Assembly (NCBI GenBank): GCA_030673345.1
Contig: DAOVJH010000093.1
Location: forward strand, 1 to 6,206
DNA: 6,206 nt
From: Pseudomonadota bacterium
GTDB lineage: Bacteria > Pseudomonadota > Gammaproteobacteria > SZUA-229
Reading direction: 5' to 3'
In this document: piece after piece, positions 4,642-6,206 of the stretch
Layout: the number at the start of each line of letters is the position of its first letter
Position numbering within the stretch: the stretch's first letter is position 1
Program-made: the position numbers and the translations under genes
Notes under the pieces: generated by a model
The model's input: the letters and a program-made list of their open reading frames with translations, nothing else
The model's database searches: none
What the model was told of the DNA's origin: nothing

Positions 4642-6206
4642 AAGGTTTTATGTTGCTGTCTTTAAAAGTTTTTGTACTGTGACATCGGCCACACTGTCTG
4701 CCGAACAGCCGGTTGTGGATGTCGCGGCTGCGGTGGCAGGATATGCAGTCTTTAGAGGCTTGCAGTTTGCCGTTGGACGTCGTCTGGTGGCAGTCGTAGC
4801 AGCCCAGTTTTTTATGTGCGCCATCAATCTTGAAAGTGCTGGCCTTGTCATGATCAAACAGCCAGGCATCCCATGCATTGGGGTTATGGCATGATGCACA
4901 ATCTGTTCCCAGTCGGGTCTTGTGAACATCATCGCTGGCGTGGCATTGATTACATGCTGATTCGGTACTGCCGTATTCGGCTGAAAGATGGCATTCTTCG
5001 CAAGGTGTAGTTGCATGCATACCGATGAGTGGAAACCGTGAAAGGTCATGGTCGAACAGCACGTTGCTGTGCCATCCTTTTGCATTATGACAGCTGCCGC
5101 ACTTTTTACCTTGTTTGCCTTTATGGATATCATCCTTCTTATGGCAGTCGAAGCAGGCTGTTTTTAATTTGTCTTTGTACAGCTCACCTTTGTGGCACCG
5201 GTTGCAGGTGGTCTTTTTGTGTTTGCCAAGCAAGGGGAATTTGCTTGCCTTGCTGTGATCAAATTTTTGTTTCTGCCATGAAGCACTGCTGTGGCAGTTT
5301 TTGCATTTTTTACCGTATCGGCCTTTATGGCTGTCATCATTTTTGTGGCAACCGTAACATTTTTTCGGTAGTTTTTTCTTTAGATCACCAGAACTATGAC
5401 AGCTGTTGCAGGATGCCTTTTTATGTTTTCCAAATAATGGAAAATCTGTTTTTTTATTATGATCAAAACGTGTTTTTTGCCATTGCTTAGTGGTATGACA
5501 GCTATCGCATTTTTTGCCAAAGCTGCCACGGTGAGTATCATTGATCTGGTGGCAGCTGATGCAGGCCTTTGGTGTATCTTTGTATTTCTGGTTGATGTGG
5601 CAGGCTGTGCAACGGGTTTTTTTATGCGCGTCTTTTAACGGGAAATCGGTTTTATCGTGATCAAATGCGGTCTGTTTCCAGTTCGTCGCCTTATGGCAGT
5701 TACCGCACTTCTTACCCTGCTTGCCGTCATGGATGTCTGACTTTTTATGGCAGTCATAACAGGCGGCGGGTGCTTCTGCATATTTTTTTTCTGGTTTATG
5801 GCAAGCTGTGCATGCAGCTTTCTTATGGCTGCCGCGTAGTAAAAAATCTGTTTTTGCATGATCAAATGTTGCGGTATTTAGCAACACGATATTCGCGTTC
5901 CTTCCCTCATGGTCGGTATGGCAATGTTTGCAGTCGTTTGCCGCAGCAGACGGTAGACGGCCGTGAAAGCCTTTTTTATCCGTCAGATCATCGAGGATGT
6001 TTTCATGTGCGTGACATTGAACGCAGAGCTGCCCCTGTCGTTCCTTGTTGCCTGTGTCGTGACACTGATCGCAGTCCTGTTCATATTTTTCATGTGCCTT
6101 GATCACCGCTCCTGGCATCAGCAGGGATTGTAATGAATCGGCAAAAACTGAAGACGTGGGAATCAACAATAAAATGAAAATAACAAGTCGGATGAGTACG
6201 GGATAA
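4640..6206 (-). CDS. Exported 21-heme c-type cytochrome made of tri-heme repeats (5' end outside the window)
   Basis: This lysine-rich multiheme cytochrome carries 21 CXXCH motifs and would act in electron transfer in the periplasm or at the cell surface. The frame stays open to the right edge, and the residues before the TTG at 6169 complete a signal peptide (IRLVIFILLLIPTSSVFA, cleavage about 6140), so the true start lies just beyond 6206 and TTG is not the start. The first three hemes (from 6073, 6025 and 5932) form an N-terminal segment. Six tandem units follow, each with three CXXCH and three further histidines in FDH, GxHKK and DIHKG contexts, giving one potential distal ligand per heme. 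Lys/Arg minus Asp/Glu is about +33 over the part read. It heads a cluster with a 12-heme cytochrome 12 bases downstream and an outer-membrane barrel protein after that. Related repeats occur in cytochrome c3-like large multiheme proteins; I cannot name an exact family. Confidence 0.93.
   Translation of the reverse strand, partial: YPVLIRLVIFILLLIPTSSVFADSLQSLLMPGAVIKAHEKYEQDCDQCHDTGNKERQGQLCVQCHAHENILDDLTDKKGFHGRLPSAAANDCKHCHTDHEGRNANIVLLNTATFDHAKTDFLLRGSHKKAACTACHKPEKKYAEAPAACYDCHKKSDIHDGKQGKKCGNCHKATNWKQTAFDHDKTDFPLKDAHKKTRCTACHINQKYKDTPKACISCHQINDTHRGSFGKKCDSCHTTKQWQKTRFDHNKKTDFPLFGKHKKASCNSCHSSGDLKKKLPKKCYGCHKNDDSHKGRYGKKCKNCHSSASWQKQKFDHSKASKFPLLGKHKKTTCNRCHKGELYKDKLKTACFDCHKKDDIHKGKQGKKCGSCHNAKGWHSNVLFDHDLSRFPLIGMHATTPCEECHLSAEYGSTESACNQCHASDDVHKTRLGTDCASCHNPNAWDAWLFDHDKASTFKIDGAHKKLGCYDCHQTTSNGKLQASKDCISCHRSRDIHNRLFGRQCGRCHSTKTFKDSNIKP
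4643..5866 (-). repeat. Six tandem tri-heme protein repeats of the large cytochrome
   Basis: Units begin at FDH and run 5866-5666, 5665-5468, 5467-5264, 5263-5057, 5056-4859 and 4858-4643, that is 66-72 residues each. Consensus order: FDHxKTDFPLxGxHKK, CxxCH, Tyr-Lys, AC-xxCH, DDIHKG, GKKCxxCH, Trp. Units 1-4 are rich in lysine pairs; units 5 and 6 are more diverged and less basic. The DNA copies differ at many positions, so the array is maintained as protein and is not a recent amplification. Confidence 0.9.

Noticed and set aside
5029..5490. Plus-strand open frame of 153 codons, rich in cysteine and tyrosine
   Set aside because: It lies antisense to the tri-heme repeats; its Cys-rich pattern is the mirror of repeated CXXCH and lysine codons. 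No ribosome-binding site or recognisable domain.
4643..5866. Regular repeats that might suggest a CRISPR or satellite array
   Set aside because: The period of about 200 bp, protein-level conservation and CXXCH motifs show a coding repeat; there are no short identical repeats with unique spacers.
5665..6102. Plus-strand open frame of 145 codons
   Set aside because: Antisense shadow of the same cytochrome with no domain or start signal.
6167..6169. TTG as start codon of the 21-heme cytochrome
   Set aside because: It would cut through the signal peptide; the frame stays open to the window edge.

Overview
The window reads almost entirely on the minus strand. It holds the 5' half of a ribonucleotide reductase gene at the left, and at the right a compact three-gene cluster: two multiheme c-type cytochromes followed by an outer-membrane beta-barrel protein. 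The organism is most likely a gammaproteobacterium. The reductase has the double ATP-cone N-terminus known from Pseudomonas-type NrdA, its promoter carries NrdR boxes and a consensus DnaA box, and the barrel protein ends in the terminal-phenylalanine signature of Gram-negative outer-membrane proteins. Base composition looks moderate. The species cannot be told from the sequence.

Layout in order of transcription (right to left). (1) 6206-4640: a secreted cytochrome with 21 CXXCH motifs, mostly six tandem tri-heme repeats; its start codon lies outside the window. (2) 4627-3587: a secreted cytochrome with 11 CXXCH motifs plus one CX3CH, built largely from di-heme repeats; it starts 12 bases after the first gene, with a ribosome-binding site overlapping the upstream stop codon. 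(3) 3549-1465 (or from a GTG at 3630): a protein with signal peptide, SPOR-like domain, TPR segment and C-terminal beta-barrel. (4) 1464-1066: an AT-rich intergenic stretch, with the nrdA control region at its left part. (5) 1065-1: nrdA, cut by the window edge.

The three-gene cluster looks like a porin-cytochrome module, with up to 33 hemes beside an outer-membrane barrel. By analogy with Mtr/Mto/PCC-type systems it could pass electrons across the periplasm and outer membrane, to or from an extracellular or surface partner such as iron, sulfur compounds, minerals or another cell. The parts do not look like MtrA/MtrB or a family I can name: the large cytochrome is a lysine-rich tri-heme repeat protein, the small one is acidic, and the barrel carries SPOR and TPR segments. 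Function is inferred from architecture; direction of electron flow and partner cannot be read from the sequence.

The nrdA part is housekeeping, but its control region is unusually legible: a sigma70-like promoter, two NrdR-box-like sites exactly 32 bp apart that flank and overlap it, a perfect DnaA box just upstream, and a stem-loop at the predicted 5' end of the transcript.
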